From: Thermithiobacillus tepidarius DSM 3134 | GTDB taxonomy: Bacteria > Pseudomonadota > Gammaproteobacteria > Acidithiobacillales > Thermithiobacillaceae | DNA: 64,000 bases | Reading direction: 5' to 3' | Assembly: GCF_000423825.1 (NCBI RefSeq) | Contig: NZ_AUIS01000004.1 | Span: forward strand, 62,001 to 126,000 | Shown here: piece by piece, positions 1 to 9,047 of the stretch | Position numbering within the stretch: the first letter of the stretch is position 1 | How the letters are laid out: every line of letters starts with the position of its first letter | Made by a program: the position numbers and the translations under genes | Notes under the pieces: generated by a model | Seen by the model: the letters and a program-made list of their open reading frames with translations, nothing else | Database searches by the model: none | Told to the model about the DNA's origin: nothing

Positions 1-2
1 AC

Positions 3-89
3 CCGCGCACCGGCGAAGAGATTGAAATCAAGGCTTCCAAGACGCCTAAATTCAAGGCTGGTAAAACGCTGAAGGATGCGGTAGGATAA
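3..89 (+). CDS. hupB: DNA-binding protein HU-beta, C-terminal fragment
   Basis: Only the last 28 codons are inside the window. They end in RTGEEIEIKASKTPKFKAG followed by KTLKDAVG and TAA, the characteristic C-terminus of the nucleoid protein HU, including the Arg-Thr-Gly of the DNA-contacting beta arm base. HU is a small dimeric DNA-bending protein. The hupB gene just upstream of ppiD, with tRNAs between, is the arrangement expected beside clpX-lon in many proteobacteria, so lon probably lies just outside the left edge. The call rests on this short but very conserved tail. Confidence 0.9.
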   Translation, partial: PRTGEEIEIKASKTPKFKAGKTLKDAVG

Positions 90-99
90 GCATCTTTCA

Positions 100-175
100 G
101 GGCGGTTAGCTCAGCTGGGAGAGCGTCGGTTTTACACACCGAATGTCGGGGGTTCGAACCCCTCACCGCCCACCA
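100..175 (+). tRNA. tRNA-Val (anticodon UAC)
   Basis: A full cloverleaf can be drawn. The acceptor stem GGGCGGT pairs with ACCGCCC, followed by discriminator A and an encoded CCA at 173-175. The T arm carries GGTTCGAACC. The seven-base anticodon loop TTTACAC gives anticodon UAC (valine). It starts 10 bases after the hupB stop. Confidence 0.97.
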
Positions 176-194
176 GTGTGAGTGTCCAAAATCA

Positions 195-271
195 GGGGTG
201 GTAGTTCAGTCGGTCAGAATGCCGGCCTGTCACGCCGGAGGTCGCGGGTTCGAGCCCCGTCCACCCCGCCA
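195..271 (+). tRNA. tRNA-Asp (anticodon GUC)
   Basis: The acceptor stem GGGGTGG pairs with CCACCCC; discriminator G and an encoded CCA end at 271. The anticodon loop reads CTGTCAC, giving GUC (aspartate). It lies 19 bases behind tRNA-Val, so the two are very likely co-transcribed. Confidence 0.97.
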
Positions 272-277
272 CAACCG

Positions 278-309
278 AAAGGCGAATCTGCAAAGGTTCG
301 CCTTTTTTA
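278..309 (+). terminator. Rho-independent terminator of the tRNA pair
   Basis: A nine-base inverted repeat, AAAGGCGAA (278-286) and TTCGCCTTT (297-305), is followed by more T residues. It closes the hupB/tRNA-Val/tRNA-Asp transcript before ppiD. Confidence 0.85.
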
Positions 310-391
310 TTGCTTGCGGCATCCGTCTCCTGCCGCTTGCAGAATCGGCAGGAAATGGTCTGAAAGTACTGTTTAGCCGACAGGATTTGGG

Positions 392-397
392 TATCAT
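392..397 (+). promoter_or_regulatory. Possible -10 element for ppiD
   Basis: TATCAT matches five of six bases of the sigma-70 -10 consensus, 45 bases upstream of the ppiD start and downstream of the tRNA terminator, where a promoter is needed. No convincing -35 hexamer is seen at the expected distance, so this is weak. Confidence 0.3.
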
Positions 398-441
398 GTA
401 GCGCGAATTCGTTTCCGCCTTCTGAATTGGATCATTGACCT

Positions 442-2355
442 ATGCTTGACGCGTTTCGAAATGTTGGCCAGTCCTGGGTGGCCAAGCTGCTGTTGGTGCT
501 GATTGCCCTGTCTTTCGTCTTGTGGGGCGTAGGCGACTATTTTACGGATCGGCCGGACAAAACCGAGGTGGCGGAGGTGGACGGCACGCCCATCAGCCAG
601 AAGATCTTCCAAGAGCGCTACAAGCAGGAAAGCGAACGCTATCGGCAGATGCTGGGCAAGGATTTCACCCCGCAGATGCTGGAACAGCTCAAGCTGAAGG
701 AGCAGGTGCTGGACGCCCTGATCAATTACCAGGTACTGGTGAACGAATCCAAGCGCTTGGGGCTGCAGGTCACCGATGCCGAGGTGGTGCGCTTCATTCA
801 GGGATTGCCGGTTTTTTCCGACGAGAAGGGTTTTTCCAAGCAGCGCTATGAGCAACTGCTGGCGCAACAGGGACTGACGCCCACCGCCTTCGAGGCGCAG
901 GTGCGCGAGGAACTGGCGGTGCGCCAACTGGAGCAGGGCATCACCGTCGCGCCGCTGACGACGCCGCAGGAAGTGGCCGCCCTGTACGCGATCAGCGAGG
1001 AAACGCGCAATGTCCAGGTGGCCTTTCTGCCGGCGCAGGCCTTCAGCGCCCAGGTGAGCGTGACCCCGGCGGAGGTGGAGCAGTACTACAAAACGCACCA
1101 GGCGGAGTTCAAGCTGCCGGAGCGGGTGAAGGTCAATTACGTGATCCTGGGACCCGAGCAGTTCGCAGCGCAGGCCAAGGTCAGCGAGGACGAGCTGAAG
1201 GCGGCCTATGAGAAGCAGAAGTCGAATTTCACCGTGGAAGAGCAGCGTCGCGCCCGCCACATTTTGATCAGCGTGCCGCAGGATGCCAGTGCCGAAGCGG
1301 TGAAGCAGGCACAGGGCAAGGCGGAAACCCTGGTCAAGCAGTTGCGCGGCGGCGCGGATTTCGCCGCCCTGGCCAAGGCGGAGTCGCAGGATCCCGGTTC
1401 CGCCGCGCAGGGCGGCGAGCTCGGCTTCTTCGGGCGCGGCACCATGGTCAAGCCGTTCGAGGATGCCGTATTCGCGCTGAAGCCGGGCGAGATCAGCGCG
1501 CCGGTGCGCACTCCCTTTGGTTTCCACATCATTCAGCTGGAAGAGATCCGTCCGGCCCACACGCAGCCCTTCGAGGACGTGCGCGCCGAACTGGAGAATC
1601 AGGTGCGTCGCCAGAAGGCCGAGCAGGCCTTCGATGCCGCCGTGGAGAACTTCAAGGACGTGCTGTTCACCCAGCAGACCCAGGGGCTGGCAGGAGTGGC
1701 CAAGGAATTCGGGCTGCAGGTGGAGCAGAGCGACTGGCTGACGCGCGACGGTCCGGCCCAGGGGGTGTTTGCCAGTCCCAACGTGGTCGCCCAGGCTTTT
1801 TCGGCCAAAGTGCTGCAGGGCAAGAACAGCGATGCGGTGGATCTGCCCGATGGGCGCGTGCTGGCAATGCATCTGGCGGCGCGTGAGCCGGCCAAGCAGC
1901 AGGATCTGGCGGCGGTGCAGGAGCGCATCAGCACGCTGCTCAAGGAGCAGAAGGCGGAGGCGCTGGCCAAGGAGAACGCCCAGGCGCTGCTGAAGGCGGT
2001 GCAGGCGGGACAGGGCCTCAGCGAGGCAGCGCGAGCCAAAGGCTATCAGGTGGACGCCGCCACTGTGTCCCGTCGCAACGCCGAGCAACTGCCGCAGCCC
2101 CTGGCCATGGCCATTTTCAAGGCGCCGCCGCCGGCCGCCGGCAAAGTCAGCGTCGGCACGGCCAGCATGCCGGGCGGCGCCTTCGTGTACAGCGTGGATG
2201 CGGTGAACAAGCCGGCGCCGGACACCCTGCAGGCGCCCATCCGTCAGCAGATCGCGGATTTCCTGCAAAACCAGCGCGGCAATCAGGCGTTCAGGAGCTA
2301 TTTGCAGACCCTGCGCGCCAAGGCAGAAATCAAGGTCTACAAGGACAAGCTGTAG
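442..2355 (+). CDS. ppiD: Periplasmic folding chaperone PpiD (parvulin-type PPIase)
   Basis: A 637-residue inner-membrane-anchored periplasmic chaperone that helps newly exported proteins fold. The N-terminus ([15 protein letters not shown], then a hydrophobic helix about residues 15-33) is the typical PpiD anchor. A SurA-like N-terminal chaperone region follows, with a parvulin domain at about 267-368 ([39 protein letters not shown]) and a long helical C-terminal region. Length matches the family (about 620-640). The start at 442 keeps the anchor complete; no strong ribosome site is visible. The position after hupB is the conserved genomic context. Many PpiD parvulin domains have weak or no isomerase activity, so chaperone function is the safer claim. 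Confidence 0.95.
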   Translation: MLDAFRNVGQSWVAKLLLVLIALSFVLWGVGDYFTDRPDKTEVAEVDGTPISQKIFQERYKQESERYRQMLGKDFTPQMLEQLKLKEQVLDALINYQVLVNESKRLGLQVTDAEVVRFIQGLPVFSDEKGFSKQRYEQLLAQQGLTPTAFEAQVREELAVRQLEQGITVAPLTTPQEVAALYAISEETRNVQVAFLPAQAFSAQVSVTPAEVEQYYKTHQAEFKLPERVKVNYVILGPEQFAAQAKVSEDELKAAYEKQKSNFTVEEQRRARHILISVPQDASAEAVKQAQGKAETLVKQLRGGADFAALAKAESQDPGSAAQGGELGFFGRGTMVKPFEDAVFALKPGEISAPVRTPFGFHIIQLEEIRPAHTQPFEDVRAELENQVRRQKAEQAFDAAVENFKDVLFTQQTQGLAGVAKEFGLQVEQSDWLTRDGPAQGVFASPNVVAQAFSAKVLQGKNSDAVDLPDGRVLAMHLAAREPAKQQDLAAVQERISTLLKEQKAEALAKENAQALLKAVQAGQGLSEAARAKGYQVDAATVSRRNAEQLPQPLAMAIFKAPPPAAGKVSVGTASMPGGAFVYSVDAVNKPAPDTLQAPIRQQIADFLQNQRGNQAFRSYLQTLRAKAEIKVYKDKL

Positions 2356-2373
2356 CCGCTCAGCCGGCCAATA

Positions 2374-2409
2374 CGAAAGGCGTGAGGGAGTCTCCCTCAC
2401 GCCTTTTCG
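2374..2409. terminator. Bidirectional terminator between ppiD and fabI
   Basis: An inverted repeat, AAGGCGTGAGGGAG and its complement, is separated by one base. It has A residues on its left and TTTTCG on its right, so it can terminate both convergent genes. Confidence 0.85.
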
Positions 2410-2450
2410 TTTGCCTGCCGCGGGTACGGCCCGGGTGGGAGTGCTGCTAG

Positions 2451-3224
2451 CTAGATGCCCATGGCGCTGTAGCCGGCGTCCACGTAGGTGATTTCGGCGG
2501 TAATGCCGGACGCCAGATCGGAGCAGAGAAAGGCGCCTGCGTTGCCGACTTCCTCGATGGTGACGTTGCGCTTGAGTGCGGCGTGCTGCTCGTAATGGTC
2601 GAGGATGCTCTTGAAGCCGCTGATGCCGCTGGCCGCCAGGGTGCGGATGGGGCCGGCGGAGATGGCGTTGACGCGGATGCCCTCGGGGCCGAGCGAGTGG
2701 GCCAGGTAGCGCACGCTGGCCTCCAGGCTGGCCTTGGCGAGCCCCATGACGTTGTAGTTTTCCATGGCGCGCACTGCGCCCAGATAGCTCAGGGTCAGCA
2801 GAGCCCCCCGCCGGCCCTGCATCAGCGGCCGACAGGCCTTGGCCAACGCCGTGAAGCTGTAGCTGGACACGTCATGGGCGATCTGGAAGCCCTCGCGGGT
2901 GACCGCGTCGATGTAGGGTCCGGCCAGCTCGTTTTTCGGGGCGAAGGCGGCGCCGTGCACGGCGATGTCGAGGCCGTCCCAGCGCCGCTGCATGTCGGCC
3001 ACCACGGCATCGAGCTGTTCCTGCTCGCCCAGGTCGAGGGGCAGGGGCGCGGGCGCACCGAGTTCGGCCGCCAGGCTCTCCACCCGCTCGCGCAGGCGCT
3101 CGTTCTGGTAGGTCAGCAGCAGTTCGGCCCCTTCGCGCTGCATGGCCTGGGCGATGCCCCAGGAGATGGAGCGGTCGGAGGCGACGCCGACGATCAAAGC
3201 CTTCTTACCTTGCAGGAATCCCAT
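2451..3224 (-). CDS. fabI: Enoyl-[acyl-carrier-protein] reductase (NADH), FabI
   Basis: A 257-residue SDR-family enzyme that reduces the trans-2 enoyl-ACP double bond in each round of fatty-acid elongation. The N-terminus [20 protein letters not shown] is the FabI nucleotide-binding start. Catalytic Tyr147, Tyr157 and Lys164 lie in [19 protein letters not shown], matching the E. coli pattern Tyr146/Tyr156/Lys163. An AAGGAGA ribosome site precedes the ATG at 3224. It is the last gene of a leftward string and starts 32 bases after the oppC-like stop. It is the target class of triclosan; nothing at the active site looks altered. Confidence 0.96.
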   Translation of the reverse strand: MGFLQGKKALIVGVASDRSISWGIAQAMQREGAELLLTYQNERLRERVESLAAELGAPAPLPLDLGEQEQLDAVVADMQRRWDGLDIAVHGAAFAPKNELAGPYIDAVTREGFQIAHDVSSYSFTALAKACRPLMQGRRGALLTLSYLGAVRAMENYNVMGLAKASLEASVRYLAHSLGPEGIRVNAISAGPIRTLAASGISGFKSILDHYEQHAALKRNVTIEEVGNAGAFLCSDLASGITAEITYVDAGYSAMGI

Positions 3225-3256
3225 ACATTCTCCTTGTGTCGATCATCGAAACGGGT

Positions 3257-4099
3257 TCATGGACGATCAGGCATGCGCTCATGATGCGGATCGAGCGCGT
3301 CGCGCAGCCCCTCGCCAAGCAGGTTGTAGCTGAGTACGGTGACCAGGATGGCCAGTCCGGGATAGACGGACAGCCACCAGGCAAACTGGATGTATTCCTT
3401 GCCCTCGGTCAGGATGTTGCCCCAGCTGGCGGCGGGCGGCTGCACGCCCAGGCCGAGGAAGGACAGGCCGGATTCGACCAGGATGGCGCCGGCAATGCTG
3501 AGGATGACGGTGACGATGACCGGGGCCAGACTGTTGGGCAGGTAGTGCCGGAAGATGAGGCGCAGGTCGCTGGCGCCCTGGGCCCGGGCGGCCAGGACGA
3601 ACTCCCGGTCGTGCAGGCCCAGGAATTCGGCGCGCACCAGACGTGCTACCCCCATCCATGAAGTCAGGCCGATGACCACCATGATGTTGAAGATGCTGGG
3701 TTCCAGGAAGGCGATCACGGCCAGGATCAGGAAGAAAGTGGGGATGGCCAGCATGATGTCCACCAGCCGCATCATGAAGCTGTCGGTGAGCCCGCGGTAG
3801 TAGCCGGCAATGGCGCCGAGCAGCACGCCGATGAGCGTGGCCAAACCGACGGCCACCAAGCCCACGGACAGGGAGATGCGGGCGCCGTAGATCATGCGCG
3901 ACAGCACGTCCCGGCCCAGCCGGTCCGTGCCCATGGGATGGGCCAGGGACGGGGGCTTGAGGATGGCGTTCACGTCGATGGCGTTGGGGTCGTAGGGGGC
4001 TACCCAGGGCGCGGCCAGGGCCAGGAGGGCGATGGCGGCCATCACCAGCCCGCCCAGGACGGCGGTCGGGTTGCGGCGCAGGCGCTGCCACAGGCTCAT
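3257..4099 (-). CDS. Peptide ABC transporter permease, OppC/DppC family
   Basis: A 280-residue inner-membrane permease. It opens MSLWQRLRRNPTAVLGGLV with a first membrane helix, then the OppC N-terminal segment (APYDPNAIDV; HPMGTDRLGRDVLSRMIYGAR), several further helices, and the EAA-loop region (AARAQGASDLRLIFRHYLPN) that docks the ATPase. Its ATG overlaps the TGA of the upstream permease gene (ATGA), which fixes the start. It pairs with the OppB-like permease and the lipoprotein binding protein upstream. No ATPase (OppD/OppF) gene is next to it, so the ATPase subunits must be encoded elsewhere. Substrate cannot be decided from sequence: di-, oligo- or murein peptides are possible. Confidence 0.92.
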   Translation of the reverse strand: MSLWQRLRRNPTAVLGGLVMAAIALLALAAPWVAPYDPNAIDVNAILKPPSLAHPMGTDRLGRDVLSRMIYGARISLSVGLVAVGLATLIGVLLGAIAGYYRGLTDSFMMRLVDIMLAIPTFFLILAVIAFLEPSIFNIMVVIGLTSWMGVARLVRAEFLGLHDREFVLAARAQGASDLRLIFRHYLPNSLAPVIVTVILSIAGAILVESGLSFLGLGVQPPAASWGNILTEGKEYIQFAWWLSVYPGLAILVTVLSYNLLGEGLRDALDPHHERMPDRP

Positions 4100-5079
4100 G
4101 CGTTCAAACCCCGGCGCACGCGCGGGTCGGCCCAGGCATAGGCCAGATCCGCCAGCAGGTTGCCCAGAAGGGTGAGCACGGCGCCGATGACCAGGATGCC
4201 CATGACCACGGGAAAATCGCGCATGAGCACGGCATCGTAGAAAAGCTTGCCCATGCCGGGGATGGAGAAGAGGCTTTCCACGATCACCGAGCCGCCGATG
4301 AGGCCGGGAATGGACAGGCCCAGAATGGTGATGGTGGGCAGCAGGGCGTTGCGCAGGGCATGGGTGTAGATGACCTGCTGCTCGCGCAGGCCCTTGGCGC
4401 GGGCGGTGGTGATGTAGTCCTGGCGCAGCACTTCCAGGGTGTTGGAGCGGATGTAGCGGCTGAAGCCGGCAATGCCGCCGATGGCCGAGATGAAGACGGG
4501 CAGCACCAGGTGGCGGGCGCTGTCCCACAGCCGCTCCCAGAAGGGCAGTTGGTCGTGGTCCAGGCTGGCCAGGCCGGTGATGGGCAGCCAGGCGTGCTCC
4601 ACCCCGAGCCAGATCATCAGGATCAAGGCCAGCCAGAAGCTGGGAATGGCAAAGCCGATGAAGACCAGCACGGTGGTGATGCGGTCGAAGCTGGAGTGCG
4701 CGCGCACGGCGGAGGCGACACCGACCGGAATGGCCGCGGCCAGGATCAGGAGCATGGCGAGAGCGTTGATCAGCAGGGTGACGGGCAGGTGCTGGGCGAT
4801 TTTGTCGATGACCTTGGCGCCGTCGGGGGCGAAGGAGTTGCCGAAGTCCAGATGCACCAGGCGCTCCAGCCAGAGGCCGTACTGCACCAGCAGGGGCTTG
4901 TCCAGGTTGTAGGCGGCACGCAGGCGCTCGCGGGCCTCAGCACCCATGCGCGGGTCCAGGCTGGCCTCGGTGCTGGTGATGTCGCCGGGCGCCAGGTGCA
5001 TGATGACGAAGGAGATCAGGGTGATCCCCAGCAGTATCGGCAGCATCCAGGCCAGGCGTTTGGCGATGTAGCTCAGCAT
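4096..5079 (-). CDS. Peptide ABC transporter permease, OppB/DppB family
   Basis: A 327-residue permease that starts MLSYIAKRLAWMLPILLGITLISF, the classic OppB/DppB first helix, followed by HLAPGD. The conserved cytoplasmic EAA loop reads TTARAKGLREQQVIYTHALRN, and ESLFSIPGMGKLFYDAV is the usual C-terminal signature. It forms the heterodimeric pore with the OppC-like partner, whose gene overlaps it by four bases. The binding-protein gene ends 42 bases upstream. Confidence 0.93.
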   Translation of the reverse strand: MLSYIAKRLAWMLPILLGITLISFVIMHLAPGDITSTEASLDPRMGAEARERLRAAYNLDKPLLVQYGLWLERLVHLDFGNSFAPDGAKVIDKIAQHLPVTLLINALAMLLILAAAIPVGVASAVRAHSSFDRITTVLVFIGFAIPSFWLALILMIWLGVEHAWLPITGLASLDHDQLPFWERLWDSARHLVLPVFISAIGGIAGFSRYIRSNTLEVLRQDYITTARAKGLREQQVIYTHALRNALLPTITILGLSIPGLIGGSVIVESLFSIPGMGKLFYDAVLMRDFPVVMGILVIGAVLTLLGNLLADLAYAWADPRVRRGLNA

Positions 5080-5121
5080 AGTGCCAGCATCATACTATGG
5101 CCCCGGCGACAGGGGCTACTC

Positions 5122-6771
5122 CTACGGCTGCAGGGCAAGCTGCTGCAGGGGCTTGGGGATGTACCACTGCTCGAGGTTGTAGCCGATGCCGGCCGGCGCG
5201 GGCTCGATCCCGCGCACCCGCTTGTGCACGGCTACGAGCGAGTAAGGGGCGTAGAGGAACACGATGGGGGCGTCGGCATGCAGTTCCCGGGCGAACCGAT
5301 GATAGATGCGGACGCGCCGGTCGAGGTCCATTTCCCGGCGGCCGGCGACCAGCAGCCGGTCGACGGCGGGATTGCTGTAGCCGATGAAGTTGAATTTGCC
5401 GGGGCCCTGCTCGCTGGAGTGCCAGATGCTGTACTGGTCCGGATCCAGCGAGAGACTCCAGCCCAGGATCACGGCGTCGAAGTTGCCGGTGTGGATGAAT
5501 TGGCTCAGGAAGGCCGCCCACTCCACCAGGCGGATGCGCACGTCGATGCCCAACGCGCGCAGGCGGCGCTGGATCAGGGTGGCGGCCAGTTGCCGTGATT
5601 CATTGGCGTTGTTGGTGACGATCTCGAAACGGAAGGGGCGGCCGTTTTTGTCCAGCCAGCCGTCGCCGTCCGAATCGCGCCAGCCGGCCGCGGCCAGCAG
5701 TTGCCGGGCCTTGGCCGGATCGTAGGGGTAGGGCCGCAGATCGGCCGGATACCAGCGCGTGCCCGGCTTGAAGGGAGCGGCAATGGGCAAGCCCTGGCCC
5801 AGCGCCACTCCCTTGATCAGTTCGTCCTTGTCGATGGCGTAGTCGAGCGCCAGCCGGACGCGACGGTCGTTGAAGGGGGCTTTCTTCAGGTTGAAGCCCA
5901 AATAAGTGTAATTGTTGCCCAGGTACTTGTAGGTGTTGAAGGATTCCCGCAGGGCCGGGCGCGCCGGGAAAACCCGGGTGTACTGGACCGGGCTCAGTCC
6001 CATCTGGTCCAGATTGGCGGCGCTCAATTCCAGGAACTGGGCGGCCGGGTCCGGCATGATGCGGTAGTTGATCCGGTCGATGAAGGGGCGGCCGGCGAAG
6101 CTCCTCGGGTTGTAGCGCAGATTGATGAACTGGCCTGGCACCCACTGCGCCAGCTGATAGAAGCCGCTGCCCACGGGATTGCGGGCGAAGGGCGTGTTGT
6201 TGATGTCTTGGCCTCGCAGGATATGGGCCGGCAGGATGGACAGGGCGGCCCAGGTGGACAGGGCGGGGGCGAAAGGCTCCTTGTAGCGGACCACGACGGT
6301 GCGGGCATCGGGCGTGCTGAGGGAGGCCACCAGTTCGTAGTCGCTGCTGTAGGGCGTGCGGGTCTTGGGATCGATGATGGTATCGAAGGTGTAGCGCACG
6401 TCCGCGCTGGTGAGCGGCGCGCCGTCGGCCCACCGGATGTCGGGCCGCAGGGTGAAGGTGAGGGTGAGCCCGTCGGGGCTGACGGTCCAGCGGCTGGCCA
6501 GGTCGCCGACCAATTCCAGGTTCTTGTCGTATTTGAGCAGGCTGTTGAACAGGTAGCCGGCGATCTCGTGGGAGGCCGAGTCCGCGCCGATGAAGGGAAT
6601 GAGATTGCTGGCGTCGGCACCGACCGCATTGCGCAGCTGTCCCCCGGTGGCCGGCGGCAGCGGGGTATCCAGCAGGCGGTTGTTGTGGGGCGCGGGCTTG
6701 GAGCCGCCGCCACAGGCGCTCAAGCCGGCCGCCAGAAAAAGCAGCAGGGCAAGTCGGGCGGCCGGGCGCAT
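5122..6771 (-). CDS. Extracytoplasmic peptide-binding lipoprotein, SBP family 5
   Basis: A 549-residue solute-binding protein of the OppA/DppA family. The chosen start gives a lipoprotein signal peptide (MRPAARLALLLFLAAGLSAC) with lipobox LSAC and Cys20 as lipid-attachment residue. An open frame continues upstream but would bury this signal. Family marks include GYLFNSLLKYDKNLELVGDLA near the mature N-terminus, RPDIRWADGAPLTSADVRYTF, and RRVRLALDYAIDKDELI. It is the substrate receptor for the two permeases downstream. It starts 10 bases after the mltD stop, so a role in recapturing murein peptides released by the transglycosylase is possible but unproven. Confidence 0.93.
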   Translation of the reverse strand: MRPAARLALLLFLAAGLSACGGGSKPAPHNNRLLDTPLPPATGGQLRNAVGADASNLIPFIGADSASHEIAGYLFNSLLKYDKNLELVGDLASRWTVSPDGLTLTFTLRPDIRWADGAPLTSADVRYTFDTIIDPKTRTPYSSDYELVASLSTPDARTVVVRYKEPFAPALSTWAALSILPAHILRGQDINNTPFARNPVGSGFYQLAQWVPGQFINLRYNPRSFAGRPFIDRINYRIMPDPAAQFLELSAANLDQMGLSPVQYTRVFPARPALRESFNTYKYLGNNYTYLGFNLKKAPFNDRRVRLALDYAIDKDELIKGVALGQGLPIAAPFKPGTRWYPADLRPYPYDPAKARQLLAAAGWRDSDGDGWLDKNGRPFRFEIVTNNANESRQLAATLIQRRLRALGIDVRIRLVEWAAFLSQFIHTGNFDAVILGWSLSLDPDQYSIWHSSEQGPGKFNFIGYSNPAVDRLLVAGRREMDLDRRVRIYHRFARELHADAPIVFLYAPYSLVAVHKRVRGIEPAPAGIGYNLEQWYIPKPLQQLALQP

Positions 6772-6781
6772 CGTCGGCCGG

Positions 6782-8677
6782 CTAATCGCCCTTGCCTGCC
6801 TGCTTGCCGACGTACAGGGTGATGCTGTCGCCGGGGCGCAGTTCCGGGCGCTCGCCAAGGCGGTTCCAGGCCAGCAGCTGGTGGAAGGCGACATTGAAGC
6901 GCCGGGCGATGCTCCACAGGGTATCGCCCAGTTGCACCACGTAGGTGATCTTCCTGGTCTGGCCGGCGTGCTCCGCATCCGCGTCATCGCGGCTGCTTCT
7001 GCTGGGCATGCCGATGCCGGGGGTGCTGGCCAGGGGGGTCGGGCCGGTGCGGCTGAACAGTTGGCCGTTGCCGGCTGTGCCACTGTCGGTCAGGACCAGG
7101 CGCTGGCCGGGTCGGATCTGGTCGTCGGCAGCCAAGCGGTTCCAGCGGCGCAGGTCTTCCAGCGGCACGTTGGCGTTTTTGGCGATGCGGAAGAGGGTCT
7201 CGCCCGCTTTCACGACCACTTCGCGGATCTTGCCGGCGGGCTCGGCGTTGCTCCAACGCCGGTTGCTCTCGGCCAGGACCGCGCTATGGGCTTTGGGCGT
7301 ACCATTGACCAGGCTCGACAAGGCGCTGGCGGAGATGCGTTGCGGGACGTTGCCGCCCGAAAGTCCGGCCAATACCGGCGCGCTGGGCTTGGCTTTGCCC
7401 GGCTCCGCCGCGCTGATGGACTCGCCGGCGGAGGCCAGGAAGCTGCTCGGGTAGCGCACCGGCGACTGGGCGATCAGCAGCGTTTCCCCGGCCCGGTAAT
7501 TGCCGGTTTCGCGCGGATTCTGCTTTCTCAGCTGGTCCGGGTCCACGCCGTAGCGGCGGGCCACCGATTCCAGGGTCTCGCCCTTGGCCAGCACGTGGCG
7601 CTCCCAGGGCTGCTTGTCCGCCGGGGCCAGTTGGGCCAGCGCCGTGGTGAAATTCTTCAGCTTGTCCTTGGGAATGGCCAGCTTGTATTCCCGGTCCGGC
7701 GGCGTGGAAAATTTCTTCAGGCCGGGGTTGAGCAGCTTCAGGTCATCCACCGGCATGTCCAGGATGCGGGCGGCCACGCCCAGGTCCAGCGGCTCCTGAA
7801 TGGGCACCGAGGCGACAGTGGCCGCGGCCGGAATGGCCGGCAGGGTCAGGCCGTGATTGCGGGGTTCGCGCACGATCTGCGCCATGGCCAGCAGACGCGG
7901 CACGTAGTCCCGGGTTTCCCGAGGGAGGTCCAGGTTCCAGAAGTCGGTCGGCAGTCCAGCCGCCAGGTTCTTCTCCACCGCCTTGCGCACGCGGCCCTCG
8001 CCGGCGTTGTAGGCGGCGATGGCCAGGAGCCAGTCGCCGTTGAAGAAGCCGTGCAGGTAGGTGAGGTAGTCCAAGGCGGCATTGGTGGAGGCGTTCACGT
8101 CACGGCGCAGATCCATCCAGTCGTCGGCATTGAGCTTGAAGCGGCTGGCCGTGATGGGAATGAACTGCCACAGTCCCGAGGCGTGGCTGCGGGAATAGGC
8201 AAAGGGATGGAAGCCGCTCTCGATGGCGGGCAGCAGCGCCAGCTCCATGGGCAGGTCGCGTGCTTCCACCTCCTTGACCACGGAATGCAGGAACGGTTTG
8301 GAGCGTTCGAAGATGGCCGAGATCAGCTTGGGGCGCTGGCTGTAGTATTCGCGCCAGTAGTCCACTTCGACCCGGGACAATGTGCTGATCTGGAAGCCGC
8401 CGTTCAGGTGCTCCCAGATGGTGCTTTCTTCTTCCTGCAGATCCAGGGTCGGGTAGCTCCCCTCGCCGGCGTAGGCCGTGGAGGCGCTGCTTTGTCCTGC
8501 TTTGCTGCGCTTGGATTGGGATTTTTGCAGCTGGACGCTGCTGGCGGCATCAGCGGCCTGGAGATCCTGGGGGGCGGCGGGGACTTGGGACGCTTGCGCC
8601 GGCGCGGTGGCCGTGGTATCGACGTGGGCGCAGGCGCTCAGGCCCAGCGCGGGCAATAGTAGCAGTAGGGCTCGCAT
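6782..8677 (-). CDS. mltD: Membrane-bound lytic murein transglycosylase D with LysM repeats
   Basis: A 631-residue lipoprotein that cleaves peptidoglycan glycan strands. The start at 8677 follows a GGGAGG ribosome site and gives signal peptide MRALLLLLPALGLSAC with Cys16 as lipobox cysteine. The SLT-type catalytic domain spans about residues 100-300; the likely catalytic acid is Glu153 in LLPAIESGFHPFAYS, followed by the family's SGLWQFIP motif. Three LysM peptidoglycan-binding repeats follow near 395-440, 514-558 and 580-625 (for example YVVQLGDTLWSIARRFNV). This is longer than E. coli MltD (about 450) mainly because of linkers and the third LysM. Confidence 0.94.
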   Translation of the reverse strand: MRALLLLLPALGLSACAHVDTTATAPAQASQVPAAPQDLQAADAASSVQLQKSQSKRSKAGQSSASTAYAGEGSYPTLDLQEEESTIWEHLNGGFQISTLSRVEVDYWREYYSQRPKLISAIFERSKPFLHSVVKEVEARDLPMELALLPAIESGFHPFAYSRSHASGLWQFIPITASRFKLNADDWMDLRRDVNASTNAALDYLTYLHGFFNGDWLLAIAAYNAGEGRVRKAVEKNLAAGLPTDFWNLDLPRETRDYVPRLLAMAQIVREPRNHGLTLPAIPAAATVASVPIQEPLDLGVAARILDMPVDDLKLLNPGLKKFSTPPDREYKLAIPKDKLKNFTTALAQLAPADKQPWERHVLAKGETLESVARRYGVDPDQLRKQNPRETGNYRAGETLLIAQSPVRYPSSFLASAGESISAAEPGKAKPSAPVLAGLSGGNVPQRISASALSSLVNGTPKAHSAVLAESNRRWSNAEPAGKIREVVVKAGETLFRIAKNANVPLEDLRRWNRLAADDQIRPGQRLVLTDSGTAGNGQLFSRTGPTPLASTPGIGMPSRSSRDDADAEHAGQTRKITYVVQLGDTLWSIARRFNVAFHQLLAWNRLGERPELRPGDSITLYVGKQAGKGD

Positions 8678-8678
8678 G

Positions 8679-9014
8679 TCATCTACCTCCCGTGGCTGCG
8701 GCGATGGCCGTCCGACTCCATTCGGGAATGGAGTATGCGGCCAGCACCTGGGCCTCTGACGGATCGAGATAGGCAATTTCCCGGCCATTGCCGGGCAGGC
8801 CGTGGATTTCGATCCGGATTTCTTGGCTACCTGTCCTTTCGATGCGCTGCTGATCCGGCCCGCTGGCGCACAGGCGCCGGCTCAGGCCGAGCAGGCGCTG
8901 GTGCAGCCGATAGGTGTGCAGCCCGTCCGCGTGCGCCAGCAGGCCGTAGTCCTTGTTGCGGGATACGCGACCGGTGCGCAGGGTGTGAAGCAGAGCGGTG
9001 TTACAGGCTTGCAT
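8679..9014 (-). CDS. Small protein of unknown function upstream of mltD
   Basis: A 111-residue open frame I do not recognise. It is basic in its first half and has no membrane helix, signal peptide or metal motif; the middle holds SQEIRIEIHGLPGNGREIAYL, which could be a short beta region. Its TGA lies one base before the mltD ATG and its start is 33 bases after the ferredoxin reductase stop, so it fits an operon position. There is no clear ribosome site before the ATG. It could be real or a chance frame in GC-rich DNA. Confidence 0.45.
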   Translation of the reverse strand: MQACNTALLHTLRTGRVSRNKDYGLLAHADGLHTYRLHQRLLGLSRRLCASGPDQQRIERTGSQEIRIEIHGLPGNGREIAYLDPSEAQVLAAYSIPEWSRTAIAAATGGR

Positions 9015-9047
9015 GGCAGCACATGGTAAGATCTAGGTCTGAGTGCG

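Noticed and set aside
394-2400. 668-codon open frame on the minus strand opposite ppiD
   Set aside because: Mirror frame of a certain gene in GC-rich DNA; no ribosome site, biased arginine/leucine composition and no family motifs.
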